The notes under the pieces were generated by a model. The model saw nothing but the letters and a program-made list of their open reading frames with translations, did not search any database and was not told the DNA's origin. The position numbers and the translations under genes were made by a program. A stretch of 13,136 bases of DNA from Actinobacteria bacterium UBA3120. Lineage in GTDB: Bacteria > Actinomycetota > Actinomycetes > S36-B12. Positions 1 through 8,108 of this stretch are shown here, one piece after another (the first letter of the stretch is position 1; each line of letters opens with the position of its first letter). The stretch spans positions 1 through 13,136 of the forward strand of contig DEZY01000095.1 in NCBI GenBank assembly GCA_002365735.1. Reading direction: 5' to 3'.

Positions 1-92
1 ATACCGAGTTGTTGCGCAAGTTGCTTCAACTCTGGTAGCAGCATTCCGGAGAGCCCATCTGTGCGACGTTTTGAATCGTTTGTTTCTGACAC
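1..92 (-). CDS. rho: Transcription termination factor Rho, N-terminal fragment (cut by window edge)
   Basis: Only the first 30 codons are inside the window. Translation on the minus strand from the GTG at 90-92 gives a short polar start followed by a segment reading LSGMLLPELKQLAQQLGI. This matches the start of the Rho N-terminal helical domain found in actinobacterial Rho proteins. A Shine-Dalgarno AAGGAA lies at 100-105, 7 nt before the GTG, which fixes the start. Rho is the hexameric RNA helicase that ends transcription at Rho-dependent sites. The position right after thrB is the usual actinobacterial arrangement and supports the call. The RNA-binding and ATPase domains are off the window and cannot be checked. 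Confidence 0.85.
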   Translation of the reverse strand, partial: MSETNDSKRRTDGLSGMLLPELKQLAQQLG

Positions 93-311
93 TCAATAAT
101 TCCTTTGTGTGTATGGGCGAAAATGCCCTGGGCCAAACATGATTACGTTTGTGAGATACCCATTAAAAAGTGGAACTGTGCCCCCGATAAAGCTTCATAT
201 TCACATAAATCGCTTCTGCAGATATGCATGAATGTGATTCTTAAAGGGCGCTCGCCACGACTGTGGACGTTTTAAGGCTAACACAGACAGAACTGGCCTG
301 CATGCAAGGGC
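93..311 (-). other. Non-coding leader between thrB and rho
   Basis: These 219 nt lie between the thrB stop and the rho start and hold no convincing gene. If the extended -10 at 275-283 is used, the rho mRNA would carry about 175 nt of untranslated leader. The leader holds small hairpins, for example CCAC/GTGG with a 4-nt loop near 256-267, and GGGCG/TGCCC around an AAAA loop near 115-129 that lies just upstream of the rho ribosome-binding site. Two short ATG-initiated reading frames of 11 and 28 codons occur in the leader, but neither has a visible ribosome-binding site. Rho is known in several bacteria to control its own gene through its leader; that this happens here is inference. Confidence 0.5.
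275..283 (-). promoter_or_regulatory. Candidate extended -10 promoter of rho
   Basis: On the minus strand the sequence reads TGTTAGCCT, an extended -10 of the form TGnTAnnnT. The same TGnTAGCCTTA word occurs upstream of the tRNA-Arg gene at 7999-8007. No good -35 lies at 16-18 nt, which extended -10 promoters do not strictly need. Transcription would begin near 268. It is called from sequence pattern only. Confidence 0.4.
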
Positions 312-1235
312 CTAAACCGGGAGTGGGACAGCCCTGACCCCTTCGAAATCAACGGGCACGGCGATGCGAGTCCAATCCTGTGGAACCACCGACAGGGCCG
401 CTTCAAGTTCACTCGCGTGATTGCGATCAATTAACAGCAAAACGGCAGGCCCCGCTCCCGAAGTCATTGCGGCCATATTGCGTTCTCGGAGTGCGGAAAT
501 AATCTTTGTTGTTTCGGGATACATCTGCGCTCTGGCATCTTGATGTAAACGATCCGATGTCGCCTCCCACAAAAGACCTGGGTCCTGGGAAATTGCGTAC
601 ACCAACAAACCGGTTCGCGAAAGATTGTGACAAGCTGCCGAGCGGTCAACCTGCTGCGGCAAAACTCCGCGAGCTTTGCTGGTTGCCAATTCATGAGGCG
701 GAATCAGCACTACCGGCACTACGTCTTCATGCACTGACGGTTGCACCGCTCCAGCGGTCCCGTTAGTTTCGAGCCAGCTCACGTTAAAACCTCCGTGTAG
801 GGCAGCCGACAAATTGTCCGGATGGCTTTCGAACTCAAGTGCAATATTGAGAATTTGTCGATTCGACATGAGATCCTCGCCTCCCTCAACGAGTGAGCGA
901 GCCACAGCCAACCCACCAATCACAGCCGATGCCGAGGAACCCAATCCTCGGCCATGGGGAATGGCGTTGCGACATTTAAGGATGAACCCCGGCGGAACCG
1001 AATCCATTGCCGAAAACCCACGATTCATTGCCCGGACAACCAAATTCGTTTCATCTGTCGAAACAGCGTCTGCCCCCTCGCCTTCGACATCAACTTTGAT
1101 GCCCTCGTCATTGGTCACCATTGCTGTCAATTCATCATGTACCGCGAGTGCAAGCCCCATCGAGTCAAACCCTGGGCCCAAATTCGCACTGGATGCTGGA
1201 ACCAGGATTCGAACGGCGCCTGAAACAAAAGTCAC
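312..1235 (-). CDS. thrB: Homoserine kinase
   Basis: This cytoplasmic GHMP-family kinase phosphorylates L-homoserine with ATP, the step before threonine synthase. The 307 residues are the normal length. The family motifs appear in order: PASSANLGPGFDSMGLAL near residues 13-30; the ATP-binding loop PHGRGLGSSASA near 93-104; HPDN near 138-141; and the C-terminal glycine motif SGAGP at 259-263. The start is GTG at 1233-1235, 4 nt after the thrC stop. The Shine-Dalgarno is weak, so translation is probably coupled to thrC. It is the last gene of the hom-thrC-thrB run before rho. Confidence 0.96.
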   Translation of the reverse strand: MTFVSGAVRILVPASSANLGPGFDSMGLALAVHDELTAMVTNDEGIKVDVEGEGADAVSTDETNLVVRAMNRGFSAMDSVPPGFILKCRNAIPHGRGLGSSASAVIGGLAVARSLVEGGEDLMSNRQILNIALEFESHPDNLSAALHGGFNVSWLETNGTAGAVQPSVHEDVVPVVLIPPHELATSKARGVLPQQVDRSAACHNLSRTGLLVYAISQDPGLLWEATSDRLHQDARAQMYPETTKIISALRERNMAAMTSGAGPAVLLLIDRNHASELEAALSVVPQDWTRIAVPVDFEGVRAVPLPV

Positions 1236-1239
1236 GGAA

Positions 1240-2301
1240 TCAGCCCACTAAGCCTAATTTTATTGCCGCAAGGCCAACATCAACCGGAATGCTCACGGGG
1301 TCAGCAGCACTGTCAATCGCCCATTGCGGGTCTTTGAGGCCGTTACCGGTCAAGGTGCAGGTGATTACCGAGTCTTTCGGCACCCGCCCCGCCGCATGCA
1401 TTTTGAGGAGCCCGGCCACACTCGCAGCACTCGACGGCTCGCAGAACACACCTTCCTGCTCAGCAAGGAGGTGATAAGCAGCCAAAATCTCCTGATCGGT
1501 CACAGAATCAATGTGCCCATTGGATTCATCTCGCGCTGAAATTGCCCTGTCCCATGAAGCCGGATTTCCAATGCGAATTGCCGTCGCGATCGTTTCAGGG
1601 TCCAATACGCGGGCCCCGGTCACCAAAGGCGCGGCTCCTTCTGCCTGGAACCCCCACATAGCCGGTGATGCACTTGTGACTCCCGAGCTTTGGTACTCCT
1701 GGAAACCCTGCCAATAAGCCGTGATGTTGCCTGCATTCCCTACTGGCAGGCAATGAATATCTGGCGCCTGACCCAACCGATCAACAATTTCAAATGCCGC
1801 CGACTTCTGTCCCTCAATGCGCACTGGATTAACGCTATTGACCAAGGCAACCGGGTAATTCTCGGAAAGTTCACGGGCGAGAACCAGACAATCGTCAAAA
1901 TTGCCTTCCACTTGAAGCAGCACTGCACCATGAACAACTGCTTGGGCCAGTTTTCCCATGGCGATCTTGCCTTTAGGAATCAGCACTGCGCAGGTCATGC
2001 CGGCTTTAACGGCGTAGGCCGCGGCACTAGCAGAAGTATTACCCGTTGAAGCACAAATAACGGCTTTGGCACCCTCGTTCGCCGCATGTGAGATGGCCAT
2101 GGTCATGCCGCGATCTTTAAACGAACCCGTCGGGTTAGCTCCTTCATATTTCAACCAGACAGACCCACCCACAGCTTCACTCACAGTGCACGCGTAGACG
2201 AGCGGAGTGCCCCCTTCGCCCAAACTCACAATGGGTGAGGAATTGTCAAGCGGCATCCGGTCGCGATATTCGGTGATTACTCCACGCCATTGATGTGCCA
2301 T
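1240..2301 (-). CDS. thrC: Threonine synthase
   Basis: A PLP-dependent enzyme of fold type II that converts O-phosphohomoserine to L-threonine in the cytoplasm. The 353-residue length fits the short bacterial ThrC class. The cofactor lysine is Lys62 in [10 protein letters not shown] (56-65). STGNTSAS near 85-92 follows, and the phosphate-binding loop is GNAGN at 188-192. The ATG start directly follows the hom stop codon with no spacer. AAGGTGAGG at the end of hom serves as ribosome-binding site. The thrB start is 4 nt downstream, so hom, thrC and thrB almost certainly share one message. Confidence 0.97.
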   Translation of the reverse strand: MAHQWRGVITEYRDRMPLDNSSPIVSLGEGGTPLVYACTVSEAVGGSVWLKYEGANPTGSFKDRGMTMAISHAANEGAKAVICASTGNTSASAAAYAVKAGMTCAVLIPKGKIAMGKLAQAVVHGAVLLQVEGNFDDCLVLARELSENYPVALVNSVNPVRIEGQKSAAFEIVDRLGQAPDIHCLPVGNAGNITAYWQGFQEYQSSGVTSASPAMWGFQAEGAAPLVTGARVLDPETIATAIRIGNPASWDRAISARDESNGHIDSVTDQEILAAYHLLAEQEGVFCEPSSAASVAGLLKMHAAGRVPKDSVITCTLTGNGLKDPQWAIDSAADPVSIPVDVGLAAIKLGLVG

Positions 2302-3615
2302 TTAAGCCTCACCTTCGACTCTCATCACACCGACAACTTTTCTGACCTCATCCATTGATTCGAGTTGATCAACAGTAGCTTTGAGCGCTGCTTCGCTTCC
2401 ACTGTGTGTTCGCACGATCAACCCAGCCTCTGAACCTTGTCCTTCTTGCCGCACCACCTGAATACTCACTCCGTGCGATGCAAATGCATGAGCAATATGC
2501 GCGAGAACTCCGGGCCGATCCTGTACGTCGAGGTTTACGTAATATCGTGTTTCCACGCATCCAATGTCGAGAACTTTTAAACCCGAATAGGTACTTTCAC
2601 CCGGGCCCCGTCCCCCTAAGACCCGATGCCGTGCAGCAGCGACTACATCTCCCAAAACCGCGCTCGCGGTCGGATCCCCGCCAGCACCGCGCCCATAGAA
2701 CATCATTTCTCCGGCAGCTTCCGCGTGCACGAAGACCGCGTTAAATGAACCGCGCACATTTGCCAAAGGATGGTGTAGAGGAATCATTGCCGGGTGCACC
2801 CGCACAACAATGCCATCTTCTTTCTCCTCGGTACAGACTAATTCAGCAATTGCGAGCAGCTTGATCACAAAACCCATGTCGCGTGCAGCACCGATATCGG
2901 CCTTGGTGACGTTACGGATTCCCTCGCAATAGACATCGGCCAAAGTGACCCGAGTATGAAAAGCCAACTCGGCAAGAATCGCGGCTTTTGCGGCCGCATC
3001 AATTCCGTCAACATCGAGGGAAGGGTCGGATTCGAGGTAGCCCAGTGCATTCGCTTGGTCAAAAACCTCGGCGTAGTCGGCTCCTTCCTCATCCATTTTG
3101 GTAAGCATGAAATTGGTAGTTCCGTTGACTATCCCCATCACTTTGGTGACTCGGTCTCCCGCCAGGGACTCACGCAGTGGTCGAATCAGTGGGATGGCGC
3201 CCGCAACAGCAGCCTCAAAATATAGGTCAACATCAAATCGTTCTGCTGCTGCGTAAAGTGCCGCGCCATCTTCTGCCATGAGTGCTTTGTTGGCGGTTAC
3301 AACGCTTGCCCCGGCTTCCATCGCTGAGAGTATGAGCGAGCGAGCCGGTTCAATCCCACCCATTACTTCGATAAGAATGTCCGCCCCCGACAATGCCACC
3401 GATTCCAAGTCTTGGGTGAGCAGCGACTGGGCAATTCCTACCCGAGGCTTATTAATATCTTTGACTCCAACGGCGATCAATTCAAAGCCGGCCCCAACTC
3501 TGTGCGCCAAATCGTGTTGATGCCGGGCCAAGAGCTGGGCGACCGAGGATCCCACCGTCCCAGCGCCCAACATGGCGATGCGCACTGGTGGAGCAGATTT
3601 ATCGCGATCTGACAT
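2302..3615 (-). CDS. hom: Homoserine dehydrogenase with C-terminal ACT domain
   Basis: It reduces aspartate 4-semialdehyde to homoserine with NAD(P)H, the branch point from lysine toward threonine and methionine. The protein has 437 residues. A Rossmann nucleotide-binding motif, MLGAGTVGSSV, is at about 15-25. ANKAL with Lys110 follows, then GIVNGTTNFML at 161-171, and the catalytic region DVDGIDAAAKAAIL with Lys210. An ACT domain fills about 358-437; in this family it mediates feedback inhibition by threonine. The frame extends to a TTG at 3627, but GAGGAG ends 5 nt before the ATG at 3613-3615, so the ATG is chosen. A 69-nt gap separates it from lysA. Confidence 0.96.
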   Translation of the reverse strand: MSDRDKSAPPVRIAMLGAGTVGSSVAQLLARHQHDLAHRVGAGFELIAVGVKDINKPRVGIAQSLLTQDLESVALSGADILIEVMGGIEPARSLILSAMEAGASVVTANKALMAEDGAALYAAAERFDVDLYFEAAVAGAIPLIRPLRESLAGDRVTKVMGIVNGTTNFMLTKMDEEGADYAEVFDQANALGYLESDPSLDVDGIDAAAKAAILAELAFHTRVTLADVYCEGIRNVTKADIGAARDMGFVIKLLAIAELVCTEEKEDGIVVRVHPAMIPLHHPLANVRGSFNAVFVHAEAAGEMMFYGRGAGGDPTASAVLGDVVAAARHRVLGGRGPGESTYSGLKVLDIGCVETRYYVNLDVQDRPGVLAHIAHAFASHGVSIQVVRQEGQGSEAGLIVRTHSGSEAALKATVDQLESMDEVRKVVGVMRVEGEA

Positions 3616-3618
3616 CAA

Positions 3619-3625
3619 TCTCCTC
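3619..3625 (-). promoter_or_regulatory. Ribosome-binding site that sets the hom start
   Basis: The minus strand reads GAGGAGATTGATG. The GAGGAGA core is at 3619-3625, which overlaps the alternative upstream TTG start at 3625-3627 and rules it out in favour of the ATG at 3613-3615. A short T-rich run lies just upstream in the 69-nt lysA-hom spacer. Confidence 0.7.
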
Positions 3626-3684
3626 AAATAAAAATTGCCGGGGCCCGTAGGCTTAGTGTGCCAAAGCAGAATACCGCCGGTGCA

Positions 3685-5088
3685 TTAGCCGGCAAATGGA
3701 TCAAGTGCCAATAGGTCATCAAAAGTTTCTCGTCGTAAAACTAGTTGGCTGACTCCCTCACGAACTGATACCACAGGGGGCCGCGGAATCTGGTTGTAAT
3801 TGGAGGCCATAGAGCGGCAGTAAGCGCCGGTAGCCGCAACGGCGATCAAGTCACCGGGCGTAATGTCACCGGGCAGCCAAGCATCGCGCACCACGATGTC
3901 TCCTGATTCACAATGCTTTCCGACTACCCGGCAAAGAATCTTTTCATTTGACGATTCTCTCGAGACCAGAGCCACCGAATATTGAGCCCCATAAAGTGAA
4001 GTTCGAATGTTGTCGCTCATGCCTCCGTCAACCGAAATGTAGGTGCGCTCACCGTGATCGAGTTTTACTTTCTTAACCGTCCCCACCTCATAAACAGTGA
4101 TTCCGGCTCTGCCCACGATGGCTCGCCCCGGCTCAAAGCACAATGCAGGGACCGGGATGCCAACGCTCTCGCACTCTCGATTCACGATTTCTTTGATCTG
4201 GTTGGCCATGAGCCGAACTGAGAGCGGATCATCTTCTGGGAGGTAGGCGATCCCCATTCCCCCACCCAAGTTGAATTCCTGGCAGAGGATTCCCTGGGTG
4301 TCGTAAATCGCGTGCGCAACCGAAACAACACGAGCAGCTGCGATTTCAAACCCTGCAGAGTCGAAAATTTGAGATCCGATATGTGAATGCAGGCCGACAA
4401 AATTCAACGACGGCAGCTTGGCAATGCGACGAACCGCCTCTTCCACATCGCCTTCTTGCACCGAAAGTCCAAATTTCTGATCCTCGTGGGCGGTCGCAAT
4501 AAATTCATGCGTGTGAGCCTCAACGCCCACTGTTGCCCGGACCAATACGTGCGCGACCACATTCAGATCCGCAGCGATTGCCGCCACGCGCACAATCTCG
4601 TCAAATGAATCGATGACAATTCGACTCACTCCATAATCGAGTGCAGATCGAATTTCACCCTGCGACTTATTGTTTCCATGCATGAGCAATTTGTCACCCG
4701 GGATTCCCGCGCGAATTACGATCGCCAGTTCGCCACCGGATGCGACATCAATTCCCAGTCCTTCTTCAGCAACCCAACGTGCCACAGCAACGCTGAGAAA
4801 AGCCTTCGCGGCGTAATAGACCGTCCCGTTTTCGTTGTCAGCAAGATATGCGCTCGCAAACTCGCGAGCCCGTTGACGCACATCTTGCTCATCAAAAATA
4901 AACAGTGGCGTTCCATACTCGGCAGCAAGGGCGACAACGCCCTGACCTCCTATACGCAGTTCGCCGCTATCTGCTCTTTCGGCGCTGAGGGGCCACACGT
5001 GGGATTGCACAGGATCCGAGGTGGGGATAGGCGCATGTGATTCCTGCGCCATCTGAGCATGACGCGGCCCGGCGGGATGTGCTTGCAT
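3685..5088 (-). CDS. lysA: Diaminopimelate decarboxylase
   Basis: This PLP enzyme of the alanine-racemase fold (fold type III) decarboxylates meso-diaminopimelate to L-lysine, the last step of lysine synthesis. The 467 residues are at the long end, as in actinobacterial LysA. The cofactor lysine is Lys95 in YYAAKAF. Other family motifs are HSHIGSQ at 234-240, the phosphate-binding GGGMG at 275-279, FEPGRAIVG at 318-326, CESGD at 393-397 (the active-site cysteine motif) and GAY at 421-423. The ATG at 5086-5088 lies 19 nt after argS and has only a weak AGG upstream. A second ATG 12 codons in also lacks a ribosome-binding site, so the first is kept. Confidence 0.96.
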   Translation of the reverse strand: MQAHPAGPRHAQMAQESHAPIPTSDPVQSHVWPLSAERADSGELRIGGQGVVALAAEYGTPLFIFDEQDVRQRAREFASAYLADNENGTVYYAAKAFLSVAVARWVAEEGLGIDVASGGELAIVIRAGIPGDKLLMHGNNKSQGEIRSALDYGVSRIVIDSFDEIVRVAAIAADLNVVAHVLVRATVGVEAHTHEFIATAHEDQKFGLSVQEGDVEEAVRRIAKLPSLNFVGLHSHIGSQIFDSAGFEIAAARVVSVAHAIYDTQGILCQEFNLGGGMGIAYLPEDDPLSVRLMANQIKEIVNRECESVGIPVPALCFEPGRAIVGRAGITVYEVGTVKKVKLDHGERTYISVDGGMSDNIRTSLYGAQYSVALVSRESSNEKILCRVVGKHCESGDIVVRDAWLPGDITPGDLIAVAATGAYCRSMASNYNQIPRPPVVSVREGVSQLVLRRETFDDLLALDPFAG

Positions 5089-5107
5089 GACGCGAGCCTA
5101 CCGGTCG

Positions 5108-6760
5108 TTACATCTTTTCACGAGCGCTGACTCCAAGGAGCTCCAAACCGTTTGCGAGCGTCTGCTGGGTTGCCGCGCACACCCACAATCGAGCAATATG
5201 GACTGAACCCAGCTCTTCATCAGAGCGGGGCAAAACTCGACACGCATCATAGAAGCCGTGGTAGGCGCTGGCCAATTCCTCAAGAAAGCGAGCAACCCGG
5301 TGAGGTTCGCGCAGCTCCGCCGCCGTTGCAATAACCGCCGGGAACTTTTCGATGACCCCAAGGAGCTCATTTTCCTGATCACTATTAAGTAATTCGGGAA
5401 TAAATTCACTCTCACGCCATTTCGCCCCAATGTCTTCGGCGTTGCGCAAAACCGAACTGATGCGCGCGTGAGCGTATTGCACATAGAACACCGGGTTGTC
5501 ATTTGCTTTGCGCGCGATTTCTTCAAGATCCACAACCAGCGGGGTCTCAACCGGATATCTAGCTAAGGTGTAACGCGCCGCATCCACCCCAACCTCTTCA
5601 ACGAGTTCTTCCAAGGTCACGATTTGGCCTGAGCGTTTTGAGAGCTTGACCTCTACTCCCCCGCGCGTGATTTTCACCATTTGACCAATCAAAATTTCGA
5701 TGTTTTCATCCATGTCGTCACCCGCGCATGCCGCCACTGCTCGCAGACGGTTGACATATCCGTGGTGGTCCGCACCCAGCAGATAGATTGCCGTGTCAAA
5801 TCCGCGCATCCGCTTGTCAACGTAATAGGCAGTGTCCGCAGCAAAATAAGTTCTTTCGCCGTTTTCCTTTATCAGGACCCGATCTTTGTCGTCTCCAAAT
5901 GTCGTGGTCCGTAACCAGAGCGCGCCCTCTGATTCAAAAACGTGACCCTGCTCCTCGAGGCGAGCTTGAGCCCGCTCAACCGCACCCGAGTCATAAAGTT
6001 TGCGCTCGGAGTACCACACATCAAAGTGCGTTCGAAAAAGTTCAAGGACGTCTTTTTGCTGCTGCCACTGCAATGCATATGCCTCTTCACGAAAAGCAAC
6101 CAATTGTTCTTCAGCAGGAAGTTGGCGAAACTCCGGATGCTCCCGATTTATCTGCGCCGCCAGATCCAAGATGTATCCACCGTGATAGCCGTCTTCTGGA
6201 ACAGCCTCACCTGATGCAGCTGCCATGACGGACGCTCCAAATTTATCCATCTGCACCCCGCGATCATTGATATAAAACTCGGTAGTTACGTCCGCTCCTG
6301 CAGCGGCTAAAACCCGAGCCAAAGCGTCCCCCACGGCAGCCCACCGAGTGTGCCCAAGATGTAAAGGTCCTGTGGGATTGGCTGAGATGAACTCAACGTT
6401 GAAACTCTTACCCAACAATGCGTCATTGCGGCCATAGCCCGAGCCCAGGTGCACTACCCGCTCGGCAATTTCCCCCTGGGTCTGAGCCGAGAGCCTAATG
6501 TTCACGAAGCCCGGTCCCGCCACACTCACATCGGTGAACGCTGGATCAGCACTCAGCCGCTCAGCAATTTGGTGGGCGAGTTCCCGCGGTGGAAGACTCG
6601 AGCTCTTTGCGGCCACGAGTGCGACATTGGTGGCGTAATCACCGTGTTCACGTGACTTCGGTCGCTCTAATGTGGCTTCAACGTGAGCGGTCAATATTCC
6701 CTGTGCAAATAATTCGTCGACGACGCGTTGAACACTCTCGCGCGTGTCGTTGATGGCCAC
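5108..6760 (-). CDS. argS: Arginyl-tRNA synthetase
   Basis: This class I aminoacyl-tRNA synthetase charges tRNA-Arg. All family parts are visible in 550 residues. An N-terminal Arg-tRNA synthetase domain occupies about 5-90. The signature ANPTGPLHLGH is at 127-137, with HLGH as the HIGH motif. DHHGYVNRLR is at 331-340. KLSKRSG at 372-378 is the KMSKS-like loop. A DALR-type anticodon-binding domain occupies about 420-550. The start is GTG at 6758-6760; there is no Shine-Dalgarno, and a TANNNT box sits 6 nt upstream, so the message may be leaderless. It is the first gene of the minus-strand run ending in rho, and it shares a 48-bp divergent intergenic region with the next gene. Confidence 0.97.
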   Translation of the reverse strand: MAINDTRESVQRVVDELFAQGILTAHVEATLERPKSREHGDYATNVALVAAKSSSLPPRELAHQIAERLSADPAFTDVSVAGPGFVNIRLSAQTQGEIAERVVHLGSGYGRNDALLGKSFNVEFISANPTGPLHLGHTRWAAVGDALARVLAAAGADVTTEFYINDRGVQMDKFGASVMAAASGEAVPEDGYHGGYILDLAAQINREHPEFRQLPAEEQLVAFREEAYALQWQQQKDVLELFRTHFDVWYSERKLYDSGAVERAQARLEEQGHVFESEGALWLRTTTFGDDKDRVLIKENGERTYFAADTAYYVDKRMRGFDTAIYLLGADHHGYVNRLRAVAACAGDDMDENIEILIGQMVKITRGGVEVKLSKRSGQIVTLEELVEEVGVDAARYTLARYPVETPLVVDLEEIARKANDNPVFYVQYAHARISSVLRNAEDIGAKWRESEFIPELLNSDQENELLGVIEKFPAVIATAAELREPHRVARFLEELASAYHGFYDACRVLPRSDEELGSVHIARLWVCAATQQTLANGLELLGVSAREKM

Positions 6761-6766
6761 GGCGCG

Positions 6767-6772
6767 AGCGTA
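6767..6772 (-). promoter_or_regulatory. Candidate -10 box for argS (leaderless start)
   Basis: The minus strand reads TACGCT, matching TANNNT, exactly 6 nt before the GTG start of argS. Transcription would begin at or next to the start codon. No ribosome-binding site is present. The -35 region is poor. It is called from spacing and pattern only. Confidence 0.35.
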
Positions 6773-6796
6773 TCTGCTTGGGTATAGGTCCTGACA

Positions 6797-6802
6797 TAGA
6801 GT
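6797..6802 (+). promoter_or_regulatory. Candidate -10 box for the divergent small membrane protein gene (leaderless start)
   Basis: TAGAGT matches TANNNT and ends exactly 6 nt before the ATG at 6809. The spacing equals that of the argS box on the other strand. There is no purine-rich ribosome-binding site between them, which again suggests a leaderless message. Confidence 0.4.
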
Positions 6803-6808
6803 GCTCGT

Positions 6809-7102
6809 ATGGCCTCAGAAGACGAGATTGAAAAACTTCTACGTGAAATCGCTGCCCAAGATTCTCCACAGTTTGCGCCCGCAAGCCGCAAAGACTCAGA
6901 TCTGCCTGCCCAACAGCGTGAATCTAGCTCCAGTGGGCGGGTTGCTTACGCTGTAGCTGGCGGGGTCATCATGGGTGTCGGCGGAGTGGCATCAGGTCTG
7001 CTTTTGCCCGGTCTGACCATGATCAGTACTGGGGTTGGTGCCGCTGTTGGCGCCTTCTTGATTGCCCTCATCAGCGGACCCCCACGTTGGTTTTCGCGCT
7101 AG
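6809..7102 (+). CDS. Small glycine-rich two-helix membrane protein, function unknown
   Basis: A 97-residue protein that I do not recognise. The first 43 residues are hydrophilic, rich in Glu, Gln and Ser, with an acidic N-terminal helix. Two hydrophobic, glycine-rich segments follow at about 44-66 and 68-89, likely a helical hairpin in the membrane, and the protein ends in a short basic PPRWFSR tail. It is divergent from argS across 48 bp with a candidate leaderless promoter. Its last 111 bp are antisense to the 3' end of the convergent YihY-type gene. The clear membrane segments support it as real; the overlap lowers certainty slightly. Confidence 0.7.
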   Translation: MASEDEIEKLLREIAAQDSPQFAPASRKDSDLPAQQRESSSSGRVAYAVAGGVIMGVGGVASGLLLPGLTMISTGVGAAVGAFLIALISGPPRWFSR

Positions 7103-7975
7103 TTCACGATCACGGATCACGTCTTGAACAATCGAGCCGGTGAAAAATCCAAGAAATGCAAGATACGTCCAGATGAGAACCGCGATGGGTGCGCCAAAGA
7201 CAATCAGGGCCGAGCCCACAGTCGTTGATAGTTGCGCGTAGATCCCGAAGACTCCGACCGACAAAATGATCAGGCTCGTTGAGACAAGCAGTCCCGGAGA
7301 CCGCCAGGTGATGACTCCGGATTCCCCACTCGCGCGACGCATGACAAACCACACCATGAGATACACGAATATCCCAGGAGCTAGCCATCCCAATTTATCA
7401 AATATTTCCAAGAAAGTCGTTTCAATGTTGAGAGCGCTCAAAACCACCGGAACCACCGTGACGGCTAGGAGCGATGCCACGATCCCGACGATCAGGATGA
7501 GCGCAACCAACGCAGACCTTGCGCGAGCCATCAATCCTGGTGCCCGCCGGATATTGTGGAAGATGCGATCTTGAACCTGAAGAAACCCGGAAACGACTTT
7601 TTGAGACACGTATACGGCCAAGATTAAACTGACAATTGTCGTCACGGTAACCGAACTTGTAGATGCGGCTTGTGCCAATGTCGCAAGCGAATCAACCGCT
7701 GGGTCCAACCCACTGAGCGATTCCGGTCCTCGGCTGACAAAAGAATCCCATCCGGCCATGAACTGCTGGCGATCTACAAACAGCCCCGCGATCGCACCCA
7801 CGGAAATAGCGATTGGCGCCAAAGCCAAAATCACGTAATACGCCAAGCCCCCAGAAATGATTGACACGTTGAATTCGCCAAAACGCGCTAAAACGTCGCG
7901 CCCAAATGCGCTTGGCACGCTCACCAGTGGATGACTCCGAAAGGAATTCAGCGTCATCTGCAAATTAGCCACCAT
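6992..7975 (-). CDS. YihY/BrkB family inner membrane protein
   Basis: The 327-residue protein has about six hydrophobic segments, near 38-66, 108-132, 155-180, 198-213, 227-249 and 256-282. It has the family's order: an amphipathic N-terminus, a first helix with SGGLAYYVILALAPI, and a conserved-looking FHNIRRAP stretch between helices 2 and 3. These fit the YihY/BrkB family (Virul_fac_BrkB), once misnamed ribonuclease BN, whose function is not settled. After DRELARKP (to about 297) the last 30 residues are a polar low-complexity tail, and this tail is the part overlapped antisense by the small membrane protein gene. The ATG at 7973-7975 has no good Shine-Dalgarno; an ATG six codons in is an alternative. 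Confidence 0.88.
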   Translation of the reverse strand: MVANLQMTLNSFRSHPLVSVPSAFGRDVLARFGEFNVSIISGGLAYYVILALAPIAISVGAIAGLFVDRQQFMAGWDSFVSRGPESLSGLDPAVDSLATLAQAASTSSVTVTTIVSLILAVYVSQKVVSGFLQVQDRIFHNIRRAPGLMARARSALVALILIVGIVASLLAVTVVPVVLSALNIETTFLEIFDKLGWLAPGIFVYLMVWFVMRRASGESGVITWRSPGLLVSTSLIILSVGVFGIYAQLSTTVGSALIVFGAPIAVLIWTYLAFLGFFTGSIVQDVIRDRELARKPTWGSADEGNQEGANSGTNPSTDHGQTGQKQT

Positions 7976-7998
7976 GACATGCTTGCATATGGGTGCGC

Positions 7999-8007
7999 TG
8001 CTAGCCT
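7999..8007 (+). promoter_or_regulatory. Candidate extended -10 promoter of tRNA-Arg
   Basis: TGCTAGCCT fits TGnTAnnnT and ends 11 nt before the mature tRNA 5' end, a sensible distance for a short leader. It repeats the word seen upstream of rho. There is no clear -35 at ideal spacing. Confidence 0.4.
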
Positions 8008-8018
8008 TACCGTCCCCT

Positions 8019-8091
8019 GCCTCCGTAGCTCAGGGGATAGAGCGCCGGTTTCCGGTACCGTAGGTCGCAGGTTCGATTCCTGCCGGGGGCA
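8019..8091 (+). tRNA. tRNA-Arg, anticodon CCG
   Basis: A full 73-nt cloverleaf can be drawn. The 7-bp acceptor stem is GCCTCCG with CGGGGGC (one T-G wobble). The D arm is GCTC/GAGC around AGGGGATA. The anticodon loop TTCCGGT has CCG at 8052-8054, reading codon CGG. The T arm is GCAGG/CCTGC around TTCGATT. The discriminator base is A, and CCA is not encoded. The first anticodon-stem pair (positions 27 and 43) is a C-T mismatch. The gene is intact. A serine recombinase gene begins 29 bp downstream, so its 3' flank is a candidate element boundary. Confidence 0.95.
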
Positions 8092-8108
8092 CAACGTTAC
8101 ATTAAGTG

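Noticed and set aside
814..1251. Plus-strand open frame of 145 codons
   Set aside because: It lies opposite thrB, which has all homoserine kinase motifs; the plus frame has no recognisable domain or ribosome-binding site.
2865..3225. Extra frames on both strands inside hom
   Set aside because: They are fully contained in the hom coding region and show no independent signals.
3625..3627. TTG as the start of hom
   Set aside because: It overlaps the GAGGAG ribosome-binding site used by the ATG 12 bases downstream.
3616..3684. Intrinsic terminator between lysA and hom
   Set aside because: A GCC/GGC pairing precedes a T-run, but the stem is only about 3 bp, too weak to call.
5098..5550. Minus-strand open frame of 150 codons within argS
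   Set aside because: It is an alternative frame of the argS anticodon-binding domain with Arg/Ser-rich, shadow-like composition.
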